A stretch of 64,000 nt of DNA from Asterochloris sp. CNOR1. Taxonomy: Eukaryota > Chlorophyta > Trebouxiophyceae > Trebouxiales > Trebouxiaceae. Below, in pieces: positions 1 to 15,000 of this stretch. A model generated the notes under the pieces. The model had not been told where the DNA came from. It searched no databases and saw only the letters and a list, made by a program, of their open reading frames with translations. Where the stretch lies: contig OZ017747.1 in assembly GCA_963969365.1 (NCBI GenBank), forward strand, positions 3,472,001 to 3,536,000, written 5' to 3'. The first letter of the stretch is position 1. Each line of letters opens with the position of its first letter. Position numbers and translations under genes: made by a program.

Positions 1-3000
1 CCGGCCTCAGCAGCAGGTTCCCAGCCGCCGGGGGATGTGGCCCCAGCTGGTGCGGCTGCGCCAGCCCAGGCTGATGCAGACATGGACATGACGACCCCCC
101 AGGCAGTGGCAGCCCAAGCTGAATGGAGCCCGCCTCCCGAGGACTCTGGTGACGATGATGGGGAGTACAGCACCCTGGGGAGCGAGGAGGATGATGAGGC
201 CACCCTGGAGGAGGAAGAGGTACTGTGTCTGTGCCCATGCTGTTCTGGTACTGCTTCGCTGCAGGCTGCTGCACTGAAGCCCAAGAGCCAGGTTGAGCAG
301 GTCTGCCTGAAGCGCTGCACTCCAAGTTTCAGAGAGCCCACTGCATCTCATTGCTGGGAGGCCACTCACTTGCTGCCCTGAGCGTCAGCACTTTGGCCAC
401 AGCAGCATGGTCTTCTGTAGTCCCAGCTTGCAAAGATTCAGTCTTGAGGAAGCCCTTCTGCAGCTGGAGCTCAAGGCTGAATGCACTGCTGCCACTTGTA
501 TGTGCAGGCCATGGCAGCTGGGGAGGGCGGACACGTGCGTGAGCTGGATGAGCTGGCCAATGAGGCTGAGATGCCTCTCGAGCAGCTCCTGGCGCAGTAT
601 GGCATAGCCAAGGGGGAAAGCAGTGCCCTTGCTGCAGCAGGTGAGTCCTTGATGGTTAGCAGAGCTCTGCCGTAAGCACGCCTGCTGTGTCTGATGGGGT
701 CAACTAATAGTACATGGTGCCAGCTGATCAGCGTCTTGTGGAGCAGCATGGAGAATAGGCTCTGCAACACTGGACCTCTGCTTTGTGAGGACCACAGCTG
801 CCACACAATCAAATGTCATTTCCTGGGAGTGACGCTGATCATGACCCACTGGCCATTGCATATGCAGGTCCCTCTGGCATCCAGCCTGCTGCTGGCAAGC
901 GGCGCAGCAACAGAAACAGCGGCATCAATGAGGGTGGCCAGCCACCCAAACGCACCCGCACAGGCAGGTTTGGCAAGGAGACAGCCTCAGAAGTGCCTGC
1001 TGACGATGCTGATGGTGAGCACTCAAACCCTAAGCTGCATCTAATGGCGCCTTGCCTGACTGCGCCAGGGCAGATATCCTTTGAGAATGAGTAGATACAC
1101 AATCTTATCGGCCATGGGTTGCTGAGGCCAGCAGTGAGTCAGGTGCACATGCAGCCCTGCCCACAGCATAAAATGGTGCCTTGACTGTCACAGCAGCATT
1201 CTCCCTGCCTCCGGCTGTTGTGCTTTGCCTGTTCTGGCAACAGAGCAGTGTCTCTCCGGCTGCAGCAAGAAAGTCTGCTTGTCAAGAAGGATTGGAGCTG
1301 ACATCGATTGGATATTTGCCTGGTGTGCATGCCCAATGCTGCTGCACAGCAATTCCAGACTCAGGCTGAAGTGCGATGGCTGACCTTCTGCAGAGCACCA
1401 GTCTGACCACAGCAGCGCAGACCTGCACGCCCTGCTGGACAGCCTGTCGAGACCCCAGCAGCTCCCAGCTCCGACCAGCAAGCGCCAACAGGCCCGTCAG
1501 CAGCAGCAGCAGCAGGCCAACTCGGATTCACCAGCAGCCAGCGGCATTGCCCCTGCTTCGCCAGCTGGGACCGCCACCGAGGCAGCTGCTGACAAGGCTA
1601 CGGCTGCAGTGGCGGGGGCCAGAGTTAAGGACAGGGGCAAGATGCCCCCGCTGCCTGAGCATGCAGCAGACGAGGCGCTTGGGGAGGACACTGCTGGCGA
1701 GGAGGGGGATGAGGAGTACGGGCTGCTGCCAGGGGCCAGCAGTGGGGAGGACGATGAGGAAACCCTGGATGAGGAGGATGCCCTGGCTGCAGCTGAAGGG
1801 GACATCGCTCATGTGAGGGTAGATGAGGGGAAGTTGCAGACAATGACCAGCTGCTGGTCATCTGGTCTACATAGGAGGGAGAGCATGCCCTTGCCACAGC
1901 TGAAAGGAGGGCTGCTGATCAGGTGTAGGGAATCTGTGCAAAGGTGTTGCCCCCAGTGAAAGATGTGCAAAGAGGACGAACTGATGGCAGCTAAGGGGCT
2001 GTGACATCCCCACCAGGTTTGACCAGGTTTGAAAATTGACGGGTAGAGGCCTCAGCACACGTCAGCCTGCTGAAACTGCCGTCCTGCTGTCAAATAATTT
2101 TGCCTGGCTGGTGCCCTGTCCTAAATCATGAGCTGGCAGGCTTGCAGTTGAGGCCATCATGCCCTTTGATCAGCACGTGGCCATGCATAAGTGCATGCCT
2201 GCTGACCGTGTCAGTCCATTGCGTCTCATCCTTGCACCAAGCTGATGCCTCCAGCTGGGTGACCGAGCAGCACTGTCTTTGCTGACAAACCTGATGTTGC
2301 AGGTCGAGGAGCTGGCAGGTTTGGAGGCTGAGGCCAACATGCCCATCGAGCAGCTCATGGCCATGTATGGCTACCCCAAAGATGAGCCAGTGCAGCCAAA
2401 CTGGTCAGGCAGCGGTGTGAGCCGCAGGCAGACCCGTGCCAGTGGTGGAGCTGCTGCGGAGACTCAGGCAGCAGGCGTTGCTGCTGTCAAGGCAGAGAGT
2501 ATTGCAGGACTAAGCACCAGCGGGGCTGAGCAGCAGGCAGAGCAGGCTGCAGCCGCAGGTGTGCACATTGGAAGTGGTCCTTGAGCCACTTTGCCCTGGA
2601 GATGTTGTGGCCAGTCAGTAAGCATGTCCTGCTTTTGGGGTGCTCATGTCGTCAGCAAAGCATGAGGCTGCAATGAAAAGGACGCGACCAGCTTGCGGCA
2701 GCGCATCAAGTGGGAGTTGACCTTTCATCTGCTGCCGCTCTAGGGATGGATGCTGTTAAGCACAGCGAGGCCCTGGCAGAGAGTGGAGCGTCACGAAATG
2801 CTGCCAGCACCTCTCAAGGCAAGCCCTGTAGGCAGTGTTCTGCCTGCTGTTGGGTAGCAGCTTATAGCAGCTGCAGAGGCAGATGGCGCATGCTTGTGTG
2901 CAGCGTCACAAGAGGTTTTGCGCGCTCGTCAACATGGCCATGCATTTCTTACAGAGCCTGGCAGCTGTGAAGGCTCGGTACCTTCAGCAGACTCCACCTC

Positions 3001-6000
3001 CTGCAGGGCCTGCGACTGGCAAACCCCAGGTGGCCACAGAGGTGGCAGCTGCAGCAGCCTCTGGGTCAGCAGCGAAGGAGGAGCCTGCAGCTGCTGGCAC
3101 CGCTCCCAAGCCTGCCCTGGGCCCAACACCTGCAGAGGCGGCAGCTGCCGCAGGGGCCAAGCGGGACATCCCCTTGGGCGGCGTGCAGGATGACGATGAC
3201 GGCCCCGTCGGAGGCACTGTGGCTGGCGCAGATGGAAAGGCCCACTTGGAAGGGGTTGCCCGCCTGGCCAATGAGTTGCAGCCCAAAGGCAGCACACTGG
3301 GGACTGCACAAGTCCTGACGCGGGTGAGATCATGAAGTTCAAAAGACCTGTGTGATAGTAGGGCTTCGGCACTCTCAAGCGCCATGTGATCTCAAATGCG
3401 CAGATCTTTATGGACATCAACGTCAGGGAGTTGAGAGGAGCTGGCTGGGAGTGTGCTGCAGGATGGAGGTCTGGCCTCATACACACAGACCTCGCATACT
3501 GGTTGACTGACTGACAAAAGCAGTCGTACCGGCAGATGCTTGGGGGATGCGTGCAAGTCCTGACCTGTGTAGATTCTGGGGAGTGAGCACATGGTTGCAG
3601 CAACAGGATGGAGTGGCGGCCTGGTGCACACAGTACTCTACCCCAACGTTGTGTACTGTGTTTCCCTGCATCGACGCGCATGCCACACAGGGTGCTACCA
3701 CCCCCTGGTAGTTCCTGCAGTGGGAGTCTTTTGCAAGGGAGCATACCTGAGCTGCCTGGTGCAGCGCCACGTAAGAACACCCCCCTGAAAGCAGGGGACA
3801 GGGCCAGCCGCGGTGCCAGCGGACGGGTCCTGCCTCCAGGCTGATCTCCTTTGACACTCTATCTGGTATAAGGCTGTACAGGTACCTTCTGTGTGCCAAG
3901 TGCTGTGGGGAGGGCCGACTGCTGTGGAGCACGCCTCTCATTGTGTCCATACCTCTTTAACGATGCGCCTGGGGTCTCGCTGCGCAGGTGCCCTTCCTGC
4001 TGAAGGGATCCTTGCGTGAGTACCAGCACGTGGGGCTGGAGTGGCTGATCACTATATACACGCGGCGGCTCAATGGCATCCTAGCTGATGAGGTGAGCAG
4101 ATGCCCGTCGTTCCCACTCGATGGTGCTCTTGAGGCAGACGTGTATTTGGATCTAAAGCAAGTTGTTTGAGTGCCAGGCATGTGCCAAGCAAGCGCCCCA
4201 CAGGATCCAGGTTGATGAGTTGCGCAGGTGGAGCCATACCTCGCAAGCCCAGAAGGCTGCTTGGACGTCTCAGCGGCTGCCAATTGCCAGCAGCCAGCAG
4301 GCTGTGCCCTGCAGCCAGCTGGCAGATGTGAGCTGCACACCAGGAACAGCATCTGGCGTAACCTCAGCAAGGGCCAGGGGACGTGGAATGTAGTGCACCT
4401 GCCTGTTGGCCACATGGCTCTGCACTGGCTGCTGAAGGGGTCCACACGCAGGGCTTTGGCCCCCAGCGCTGCAATCAGCCACCCACCCATCCCAACATGA
4501 CATCTGGTCACTTGCCTGTGCAGACGGTCTGGGCAAGACAGTTACAACCTTTCTTGCCTGGGTCACCTGCACAGCCAGCTGACTTCTGAGGTGGCTGCAA
4601 TGCAGCAGGCCCCCGCAGGCCTCTTCAGGGTTTTCTGCTCCCCTGCCCTTGCTGCAGGGTCTCGCCAAGATTACAATGAGGCATCATCATGCTGACCCAT
4701 GTGGCCTGCCAGTGCACTGCACAGCCATACAACCCTGTTCACCTGCCCTTGCAGATGGGTCTTGGCAAGACCATCATGACAATTGCCGTGCTGGCCCACC
4801 TGGCCTGTGAGTTGGGTGTGTGGGGCCCCCACCTGATTGTTGTTCCCACCTCGGTCATGCTCAACTGGGAGATGGAGTTCAAGAAGTGGTGCCCCGCCTT
4901 CAAGCTCCTGACCTACTATGGCTCAGCCAAGGAGCGAAAGCTCAAGCGCCAGGGGTGGAGCAAGCCCAATGCCTTCCACGTCTGCATCACCTCATACACA
5001 CTTGTGCTTCAGGTGGGCCACTGCAGCCCTTGGGTAGGGCCACTGCTGCCCTGCCTACAATCTTGTTTGCGTGGCATGTGTCTAGAACAGTCATTGTTGC
5101 ACCTGCTCACACAGGGCTCGCAGGTAATGCGTGTAGGCTGTTCAGAAAGACCTTCTTGTTGTGTGTCACCCTGCTGCACCACAAGCACTCAGTCACGGCT
5201 TGCACATCATGTGTCAGGGGTGGGTCCCAGATTTTGGGCACATCACCTTACAGACGCCGGCGCTTCAGGTCAGTGTCTGTCTGCGCGTGCTCAAGTGCTA
5301 TTTGAGTTACAGACCCCAGGGCTCGGCGCTGCTCCTGCAGCAGTCTGCTCACATATGCTTGCATTGCTGTGTCAGGGTGAAGCTGACATACCCTGGTGAC
5401 CATGCTGCACAGTCATCAACTGGCAACAGGGGTGAGGCAATGCAGCCTCTTCACAACGCCTTGCAGCAGCCTGCTCTCGAGCCAGCTGCACTCTGTTGCA
5501 TTCCTGAGAGGATGCCAGACTTCACAGCTTGCACACTGACCAAGTGACTTCACAGGATGCGAAGATGTTCAGGCGCAAGAAGTGGAAGTACCTGATCCTG
5601 GACGAAGCCCACATGATCAAGAATTGGAAGAGCCAGCGGTGGCAGACGCTGCTCAACTTCAACAGCAAGCGTCGCCTGCTGATCACAGGTGAGGCCTGCA
5701 GCACCTCAAGGCAGGCGCGACACATGATGATGCGCATTTGTTACACCATACCTTGCCTGTAGCTCCTCAAGGCAGGCAGGTGCCACCTCAGCAGTTGAGG
5801 ATGCTGCAGCCTTGGACCACACAAGCCAGACGTCCATCAGCTGCAATGGTGATCTAAAATAGAAATTGCAAAGTGTCCTCTGGCCTGATGCCAAGGCTGC
5901 ATATTGCGCAAGGCTGTCAGCATTCATTGCAGCAAGGCATACACCTGCAGATGCTGGCAGGAACCAACCTTCTCAGCAACCAACCTGCTGCCTCCAGTGA

Positions 6001-9000
6001 GCAGCCCACACTCGCAGTCATCAACAGCCCACAGCTTGCGGTCCTGCAGAAGCATCTCAGCTCTGCACAGCTGTTATCATCTCAGACGCCCAGCTCCGGC
6101 TTCAGGAATTAAACGCACTGCTTTGTGCCCTGCCTACAGGCACCCCGCTGCAGAACGACCTGATGGAGCTGTGGTCGCTCATGCACTTCCTGATGCCCCA
6201 GGTGTTTGCCAGTCACGCACAGTTCAAGGACTGGTTCCACAATCCCCTCACGGGGATGGTGGAGGGGCAAACAGACGTCAACCAGGTAAGGCTGCAACAC
6301 ACTATGCTCAGTGCCTGCTGTCGTATAAAGCATCTTGAATGACTGCTGTCTTTCTTGCTTGCCGCCAATAAGAATGCTGCTGGAGTGCTCAGCCTGCAGC
6401 TGAGAGCATATAAAAAGGTCCATCGTTAGAGCCCTCACTACTGCTGCAGGAGATTGTGGAGCGCCTGCACAGCGTACTGCGCCCCTTCCTGCTGCGGCGG
6501 CTAAAGGCAGATGTGGAAAAGCAGCTGCCTGGGAAGCATGAGCATGTCATCAGGTATGCTTGCTATTTCGCTGCAGTGGCAATGGATTGGACTTCTTAAG
6601 AGCTGCAGGTTTGTAGCTGCAGGTGATTGTCACCAGCCCTTCGCATGCCCTGCACCCACCAACACGACCTGCCTGCACTCTGCTTATAAGGCCTGTTGTG
6701 TCTTCATGACCTGAAGTCTCTCAAGCTGCCCTGCTGAACATGACATCTCATTATCTCAATCAGGCCAGGTCTGTGCTGAGGCTTCCTGCCTGCAGTTGCG
6801 GCCTGATCAAGGCAAGCGGTGGCAGAGCAGACATGGCCATGGTCATCTGCAGGCATTGTCTGAGCAAGTGGAAGTGCATGCTTATATGCTGAGTTCAAGC
6901 CTTGGCTACTGCAGGTGCTGCCTAGCAAGCGGCAGCGCTTCTGCGCAACTGGGAACTCAAGCCAGTCACTGCTGCCGAAGGCTCACCCCCAAAGATTGCT
7001 CCCTGCTTGCAGGTGCCGCCTGAGCAAGCGGCAGCGCACTCTGTATGAGGACTACATGGACTCCAGCGACACAACGGCCACCCTGGCCTCTGGCAACTTC
7101 CTGGGCATCATCAACGTCCTCATGCAGCTGCGCAAGGTTGGTGCCACATGTGCCAGCGGCTCCTATGGGGTGCCCTTCAGGCTGTCATCTGCAGTGTGCC
7201 GGCTGGTGCTGAGCTTTTCATGGCCTGTCCAGTCAGTCAGCTGCTGCCAAGCCTCTGCTGAGGCTTGACAGGTCATGGATGTGCAAAGGACAGGTAGCAC
7301 GTCGCCAGCGCGCGAGATACGCTGACTGGTGCTGATGTTGCTAAGGATTGAGTGAGCCTGGCAGGTGTGCAGCTGGCAGTGCGGTCTGATGGCCAGTTAT
7401 CCCAGTCCAGCGCCAGCCCTATAATTCAAATGTAATGGGATGCACTCATCAGGAGCTCCACTGCAAGTGGAATGTGGGTGCGACTTTCAGTGCGCCTTAA
7501 CGTCTATTTTGGACTTGCAGCTGCTTCCGCTCACCATCAGGCTGCATAAGGCTGCACTGATGGTTGGAGTGGTCCTGATGCAGGTCTGCAACCACCCTGA
7601 CCTCTTTGAGGGTCGCCCCATCGTGAGCGCCTTTGATGCACAGCCCCTGGACTTCCAGCTGCCATCCCTGGCGACTCAGGCTCTGCAGCCTCGATTGTGG
7701 GTGGACGTGTCGCTGGCAGAGGGGGCCATTGGCCTCTGTGCACGCGAGGTCCTGCCTGCATGGGGGGCGGCCGAGGTGCAGGTACGCAAATGCATGTGAA
7801 TTGAAGGAGCGTCAGGGTTGCTGGTGTCACCAGAAGGCTGGGCTGCCTGGAAGGTAGCTATGGACCGCTTGCTGGCTGCCTGGATGGCTCACTATTTGGG
7901 ACAGCTATGAGCCAGGGCCTGATGAGGTTCTTTGGATGGTGGTGGTTCATGTGAAAGCCCTAGCACTGCATTGTGCACTCAGTGTTCTAAGTGCAAGTTT
8001 GATCACCAGTTGGCTTGTTGCTTAGGGGCCCTATGATCCCCAGCTTCAATTTATGGTCTGCCTGCCCAATGCAACAGCTCATTGAGGTCATTGAATGAAA
8101 TGTCTTGCTGCAGGCCCAGTGCCTGGAGCAAGCAAGTTCCAGCTTGAAGGTGCCAGCCCACCGGACTACAGGCGACAAACTTCTGCAGGTAGACCCTGTG
8201 TCTGACAGCATGCGCCATCTTCGCACCGTCGTGTTGCTGTACTTGCTGCATGCTGGAAGTTGCAGTCAAGCTGTCTGGACATCTGCACATGAAGCAGACA
8301 GCAATCCAGCTCTGAGTCTCAGCTCAGATGCAGCAGCCTCCATACCTCCTCTTCTGCCTGCAGCAAGCCCTAAATTTCAGGCCAGGACAACGGGCGCTGG
8401 CCATAGTGCAGCAGGTGCTGCAGCTGCAGCACAGCAGGCAGCAGCAGTGGGCGGACGGGGCGCTGGCCCTGGTACATCGTACAAGCCGCAAGCGCTGCAC
8501 CGTGCGCCCAGTATACGGTGCAGAGCTGCGCAAGGTGGGAGCTTCACTCACCTGCCATGCCTGTCGCAGGGAGTAGGCTGCGAGAATCTCCTTTGTGGCC
8601 TTGGTCCCGCATGAGCTGCTCAGGCTTCCAGTCCCCCCTGTCTGTATATCAGCAGGCCGGCTGTGTGGCATGCTGTGACCATTCTCAAGCTTTGTTTGTG
8701 TGCGCCAGTGATGGCAGTGCTCAGGCATGTTGGCCAGAAGCAACTGCCTGCCCAGCAGCTTTAGCTCTTGTGAAGCTGCTGAGGGCCTAGAGGTGGCTTG
8801 TGTGATGCTGGCCTTCCCTTCACCCGTGTGCCCATGTTGCACCCTGTGCACAGCATTCACAGGATGGGCTCTTGACATGCAGGCTGTGGGTGTGTTGCAC
8901 CCTGTGTATGACATCCACAGGATTGCTGAGCAGCCCGGGCAGCACCTGGAGGTCAGCTCCCTCCTGCTGGACATGGTGAAGCTGCCAGATCAGAGGGCAC

Positions 9001-12000
9001 AGCTCTTGGAGGAGATGATCAAGACCTTTGTCTTTGCCATCCCCAAGGTGAGCTGCGTCCACTGCTGCGCCTCCATAGTGGGTACCCGATGTAAGCATGC
9101 TGGGTGAGCTGCTGCCATCGGTGCAGCATCCTGCACTGGCCCTGCGTCCATGCGTCGCACCAATGAGGCGCCCGGACGGAAACAGGTGGCCAACACCTCA
9201 AGCTAAATGATCTCACCCCTCTGCAGCCCTGAAAGGCATGCTGGCAGCTCAGATGCAGCCCCAAGTGGCTGCAGCGTCTCAGTGTTGTGATTTCACGCTG
9301 TTTACAACTCAACATGCACTCCACCAGCCACTCTGCAGTGCTGACAACAGATCATTCTCATAGCTGTAGGGTAGCACATCTGCTGTCACCTGCTGGTGAT
9401 CTCGTGTGGGCCAGGGGATCACCATGCACACCCAGCAGGTCCCCGGCGTTGCTGACAACAGACTGCGTCATGGGTGCAGGCTCGTGCGTCTGCCATCACC
9501 TGCTGGTGCTCCCATCCGGACCAGAGCAGCATTCTGGAGGCTCGCAGCCGCGCCCTCCAGATGCAACAAGAGTACTTGAGGCGCTCGGCGCTGCTGCGAG
9601 CTGCCACTGTGCGGCGCCAGCTGTTCTTCCCGGACAGGCGCCTGTTGCAGTTTGACTGCGGCAAGCTGCAGGTGGGCTCCTGCCTTCCCGTCCATACCTC
9701 AGCTACCGTGATGGTTCTCAGCGTTGTTCCTGCTCTCAGAACAATCGGTTGAACAGCCAGGTGGCAGCCTTCCTGCATCACTGCCATTGTGCTGGGGATT
9801 GGGGCTCACCTGGGCCTCTGGCCGCATTTCAGCGCCTCCCTGCCTCCTGCTGGTCTGCACGTCATGCAGCTGGGGCAGCAAATGTGCAGAGGACTCCGTG
9901 GCTGCAAGCAACTGCCTGCAAGGGCTGTGCCATGAAGTCCACCCTCTTGTGCACTACACAAGTCCACCAGCAAGGTGCCTCTAACTGCTCTGGCAGCACC
10001 AACTGTGTGGGCTGCTTTCTTTATGATGCAGCAGGGCACAAGCAGAAGCACTGCCTGGCTTGCCCCATCTTCCTGTCAGGCAGTCACTGTGGGGTGCCCA
10101 TGTGGCCTGCAGGAGCTGGCTGCGCTGTTGCGGACACTCAAGGCAGGTGGCCACAAGGCGCTCATCTTCACACAGATGACTAAGATGCTGGACATCCTGG
10201 AGAACTTCCTGAATCTGCACGGCTATGCCTATGTGCGCCTGGACGGGTCCACCAAACCCGAGCAACGACAGGTCAGCTGCCCCCTGCTGGTCTTGTGTTG
10301 GCCGTCTGGGCACTGGCACGTATCTGCATTGGCCAGCCCCTGTAAGCCTGAGCAGTGCCAAGTAACCCACAAGCCTTGGGGTTCCTTTCTGGCTGCCGTT
10401 TTGCCAAGTGCTGGAAGCTCTTCGCTGCGTGGAGGCTGCTGCATACATATTCCTGGATGGCGCTGCCAAGCCTGGGCGGCTTGAGGTCAGCTGGCCAGCC
10501 GTGTTAGCCTGGTCGGCATCCGCATCATCTCTGCTGCATGTACAGGACATTGCCGGCCCAGGGCAATGACCGTTCCAGGTGCCAGCTTGCCGCCAGGAGC
10601 GGTGCCACTTGAATGCACATGGCAGGCTCCCTGGTCCCAAGCTGACCTTGTGCTGGCGCCTCTGAGCTGTGTGCAGAGTGCTGGCATGCAGGGCCTTGTG
10701 AAGCTTGCTGCCATTGTCCTCTTTCAGAGCAAAGCACTCGGGCAGCAACTCGCCTCAGCAAGTAGTGTGTGTTGACAGCAGCTCACAGCTTGTGGGACCC
10801 CCTTGCAGATTCTCATGCAGCGCTTCAATACCAACCCCAAGCTGTTTGTCTTCATCCTGTCGACGCGCAGCGGAGGCGTGGGCATGAACCTCACAGGAGC
10901 CGATACTGTCATCTTCTATGATAGCGACTGGAACCCAGCCATGGACGCCCAGGTGAGCTACTGTAGCAGATCTTCTCATGCAGTGCACCCTGCAGCAGGC
11001 AAATTTTGCTTTTTGTGAGGCTGCATTCTTCTCTGATCCATGGTCACCTGTCAAGATTAGCATCATAAGGACTGACACTGTCATCTATCTCAACCGCCAA
11101 TTGAATGTGATCCCATGCCATACTTGCCCCAGTGGGCTGCATGTGGCGTCAGCCAAGCATCATGTTTGAGGCGCCGGGTTGTTGCACTGGCTGCTCAGGT
11201 CTACAAATGCAAATTATATCTGCCGGCCTCCTGGTGCGTAGCATGCAGGGGCAATGGTGTCAGTACAGTCATGCTAAGCTGCCTGCATCAAGTGCCTGGT
11301 CTCAAGCTACAAGGCGTCCTCTCAGGAGCTGCTGCTTGCTGATGTGCCTGCTGCATTGCCTGAACATGCCCTTCACACAAGAAGTACTTCAAGCCTCAGG
11401 CGTGCATACAGCTCAGCAAGTCTCAGTGCTGGCCCTCTTCCACTGTTGCAGGTCTTGCATGCTGCCCTGGCATGGGCCACAGCATGCTGCTGAAATGCAT
11501 GCTGCTCTGCCCCTGCAGGCCCAGGACCGCTGCCATCGTATCGGACAGACGCGGGAGGTGCACATCTACCGCCTGGTCAGCGAGAAGACCATTGAGGAAA
11601 ACATTCTCTCCAAGAGTGACCAGAAGCGCCAGCTGGACCACCTGGCCATCCAGTCGGGTGGCTTCAACACTGAGTTTCTACAACAGTTCAACCCTAAGGA
11701 TCTGCTGGGCATGCGTGGTGAGAGCGCTGGCTCTCAGTGCCTGTGGCTGCTGCTCTACGGGTGCGACTGGCTGACAGCCTGGCTTGACTGTGCTTTGCAT
11801 GTTTGTTTGGCTTGCCTGCACTCGCAGCAAAGCAGCAAAATATTTCCGAGGGCAGCACGTTCCTACTGAGAGTCTATTTGGTCATTTGCTGGGCCTCTGC
11901 ACAGCTGCATGATTGTGGCTGCTTCAGTACGATGACCCCTTTCCCTGGTGCAATGGCTGCAGGTGCAGGCAAGGAGGGCGTGTCTGCAGAGGAGATGCAG

Positions 12001-15000
12001 GCTGCCATGCGCGGCGTGGAGGATGAGGCTGATGCTGCTGCAGCTGCTGCCCTGGAGCAGGAGAACGCTGCAGAGCTGGCAGAATTCACTGCTGAGGTGT
12101 GTCTCCTCCCTGCAAAGTGCCGGTCCCCACATGCATTGCAGTGGACATTGTCACGCTGTAGACCTGGCCAAAGCACTGCTGAGGAGGGTCTAATTGCAAG
12201 GTGCTGCCAGTCAATTAGAGTGTGAAGGTGGTAGCCCAGCCATTTGTGCCACAGCTGGCCACGCCATGCGCAAGCATTTGCTGCGGTGAGGTGGCTGTCC
12301 AGCAACCTAGACAATAATGCAGGGTGGTCCCATAGTGGACTCGACACACCTGCCACACCATAGCTCGGCACCCCTGCAATGTTGCCCATCATCGAGCTCT
12401 GCATGCTCAGCTGGTCCCACTGACTGGCCCAGGCCAAGAAATCACCTGGTCCCGCGTTCATAGGGTTTGATTGGCTACCATGCTGTGAAGATGGCTCCTC
12501 CTGATCTCAGCAGTACAGGCACCTTTTGTGGCTCTGCGCTGCAGTGCTCGTCTAGCCGCTCAGCCCCCCTATCTTTGATCTCCTGGGGCTGGGCAGGCAC
12601 CATGACAAAAGCGGTGATGATAGCTGTGACAATCGCCTGCCTACGCTGCAGGGCCAGGCAGATGCTAAGGGGAGGGCCAGCCACAGAGTAGCCCCCACCT
12701 GAGGCTCTGCGTCCTGCAGTTTGCAGCCCAGCCCGGCAGTGCAGCAGACCGCTGCGATGACACCAACAGGATGTCTGCCAGAACTGCTTTGACATCCACG
12801 TCATGCTTCCTGCAGGGCCGTGCAGGTGCTGTGGCAGATGATAACGACGATGATGATGACGAGAAGGATGAGAAGCGCGAGGGGTCCACAGCCCCCTCAC
12901 CCTCCGGTACACACTTTGTCTTTGCTTCCCTTGACCAGCAAGGGTGCAAGCGCCAGTCTGGCTAAGGTGCCGTGCTCATGGGCGAAGGGGACTATGTCAC
13001 CTGTGCAAGAGCAGGGCTCAATTCATGCGCAGACCGTTGAGCCCTGATGCGGCAGTGCTTTGTACGTGCAGAACCTGAGGTTGCTAGTGTGGCAGCCCTT
13101 CAGCGGCCTCCGGCCTTGTGGCCCCTGACATGTCAGCACGTCGTCTGCATGCACCCAAGGAAACCCCTGAGGTCAGTGCATCATATCCGCGTGCAGCCTC
13201 TGAGGCCCCTGACGTGGGGGCTGCTGCTGCGGCGGCTGCTGAGGACGATGAGATGATGGCTGATGTGGCGGCCCTGGTAGGAGGAGCCCAGGGCAGCGAT
13301 GCCCTGGCCAGCCTGGAGACCACGCTGAGGCCGATCGAAAAGTATGCTGTGCGCATCGTGGAGGAGGTGAGATTGTTTGCGGGCGTTCATGCCACACTGT
13401 CGCGTTGTGGGTGCTTCAAGCTGCGGCTGACTAACAAGTACAATGTGCGCTTCAAGAAGGGGGTGGAAACCTCAAAGCTTGTGGAGGGGGTGGGAACCTT
13501 CAAAGGCGTTGCTTGCAGCTTGTCTCTGGCTGTGCGCCCTGTTGAGGAGGTTTGAGGACCTTGAAGGGGATTTCCTGCAATATCGACTGTGCTGCATTGT
13601 GCGAGGCTTTAGTGTACATGCCTGAGGAGCTCCATGCTGCAGAAAGCTGAAAAGCATGCTTTCTGCTCAATGGACTGGGGATGGGATGCTGCTGGCTGCA
13701 CACAACCACCTTTGAAGCGTCTTTGGTGTACCACAATCCCTCAACAAGCTGCAGATGGTGCTTTGCGCAACTCCTGTGCATTTTAGGGAGCGGATGCCTG
13801 TCTATCCTTGTGCGTCTCCTGGGGTATGAGGTTAAAAGAGGTAAGCCTGCACAGGTGCCAAGCGCCCACTAGGAATGCCACTTTCCATGAAGCTGCCTCA
13901 CTGCTGCAGCTTTTGACCTGGGCTGTGAGCCTGGTGCAGGGAGGTTGCACTTGAGCACGGCCCCTCCTGTCACTGCTCCTTGTGCAGATCTGTCCTGCTC
14001 TGGCTGCACATCTCCAAGTCTGGGTGGGCTGCTTGAAAGATGTGCCCCAGCACATCTGTGAGCTGCACGCAAGCTCTGCTGCACCCAGTACTTGTCACAA
14101 AGCACAGAACTCAGAGACTTTTCGACCCTACTACCAAGCTAGACAGTGTCTTGCAGTGCACATGATCAGTGCACATCTGTTGCAGTGGCAGGGCTTCTGC
14201 ACCACCCTGCTCACTGGCCTTATCGTCCAGCTGTGCATGGGCAGCTCTCTGAGCCTGCTGGTGACAGTGCCGCTTCCCCTGCGGCCCTGCAGATGCAAGG
14301 CGTTGTGGATGTGGAAGCAGCGGTTGCTGAGGCGGCTCAGCAGCTGGATGAGCAGGAGTGGAACATGAATGAGCTGGAGCGCATCCAGGAGGAGCAGGTG
14401 GGCCTGGGACCTCACCCATGCCTGGGCGCTGTTTGCAGCATGCATGCATGCCAGCAGCAACTGGGGTTTGCTGATGAGCTGAGAGCATCCAGGAGAAGCA
14501 GGCGATGCCTGTTCTTCTCTCCTGGGCGCTGCTTTGTTCTGCTGGGGCAGGGCAACCCTGCAGACTGCTGCCACTGATGGCCTGCACACAGCATAAAGGT
14601 GAGAGGCGCGTCTTGGAGGTGCAGCTGGCCATCTCCCAGGCGTCAGTGACAGCTCACAGCCTTCTTCAAACACCGACCACCTTGCCACGCCCCACAGGTT
14701 GCCCTTAGCCGCCCCGTGCTACGTCATTGTCTGGCAGGCTGGCCTCCAGGAGGCAGAGTTTAAGCAGAATGAGCTTTCAGAGGGCGTGCTGACCAGTGCT
14801 CTGACCATGTTGTGCCTGTCCAACAAGAGGGCTGAGGTGAAGGATATAGGTCAAGCTGGCCACAGCCTCCCCACTTTTGTGTCCAGCTTATCGGCACTGC
14901 ATGTCTTTGCTTTGCACTGCAGGAGGCTGAGGTTGATGAGGATGGCGAAGCTGTGCGCATCGCTGACTGGGACAAGTTGGCGGCTGATGCGGCCTACAAG

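Noticed and set aside
9981-10748. 255-codon minus-strand open frame
   Set aside because: Antisense to the SWR1 helicase C-terminal exons; no motif.
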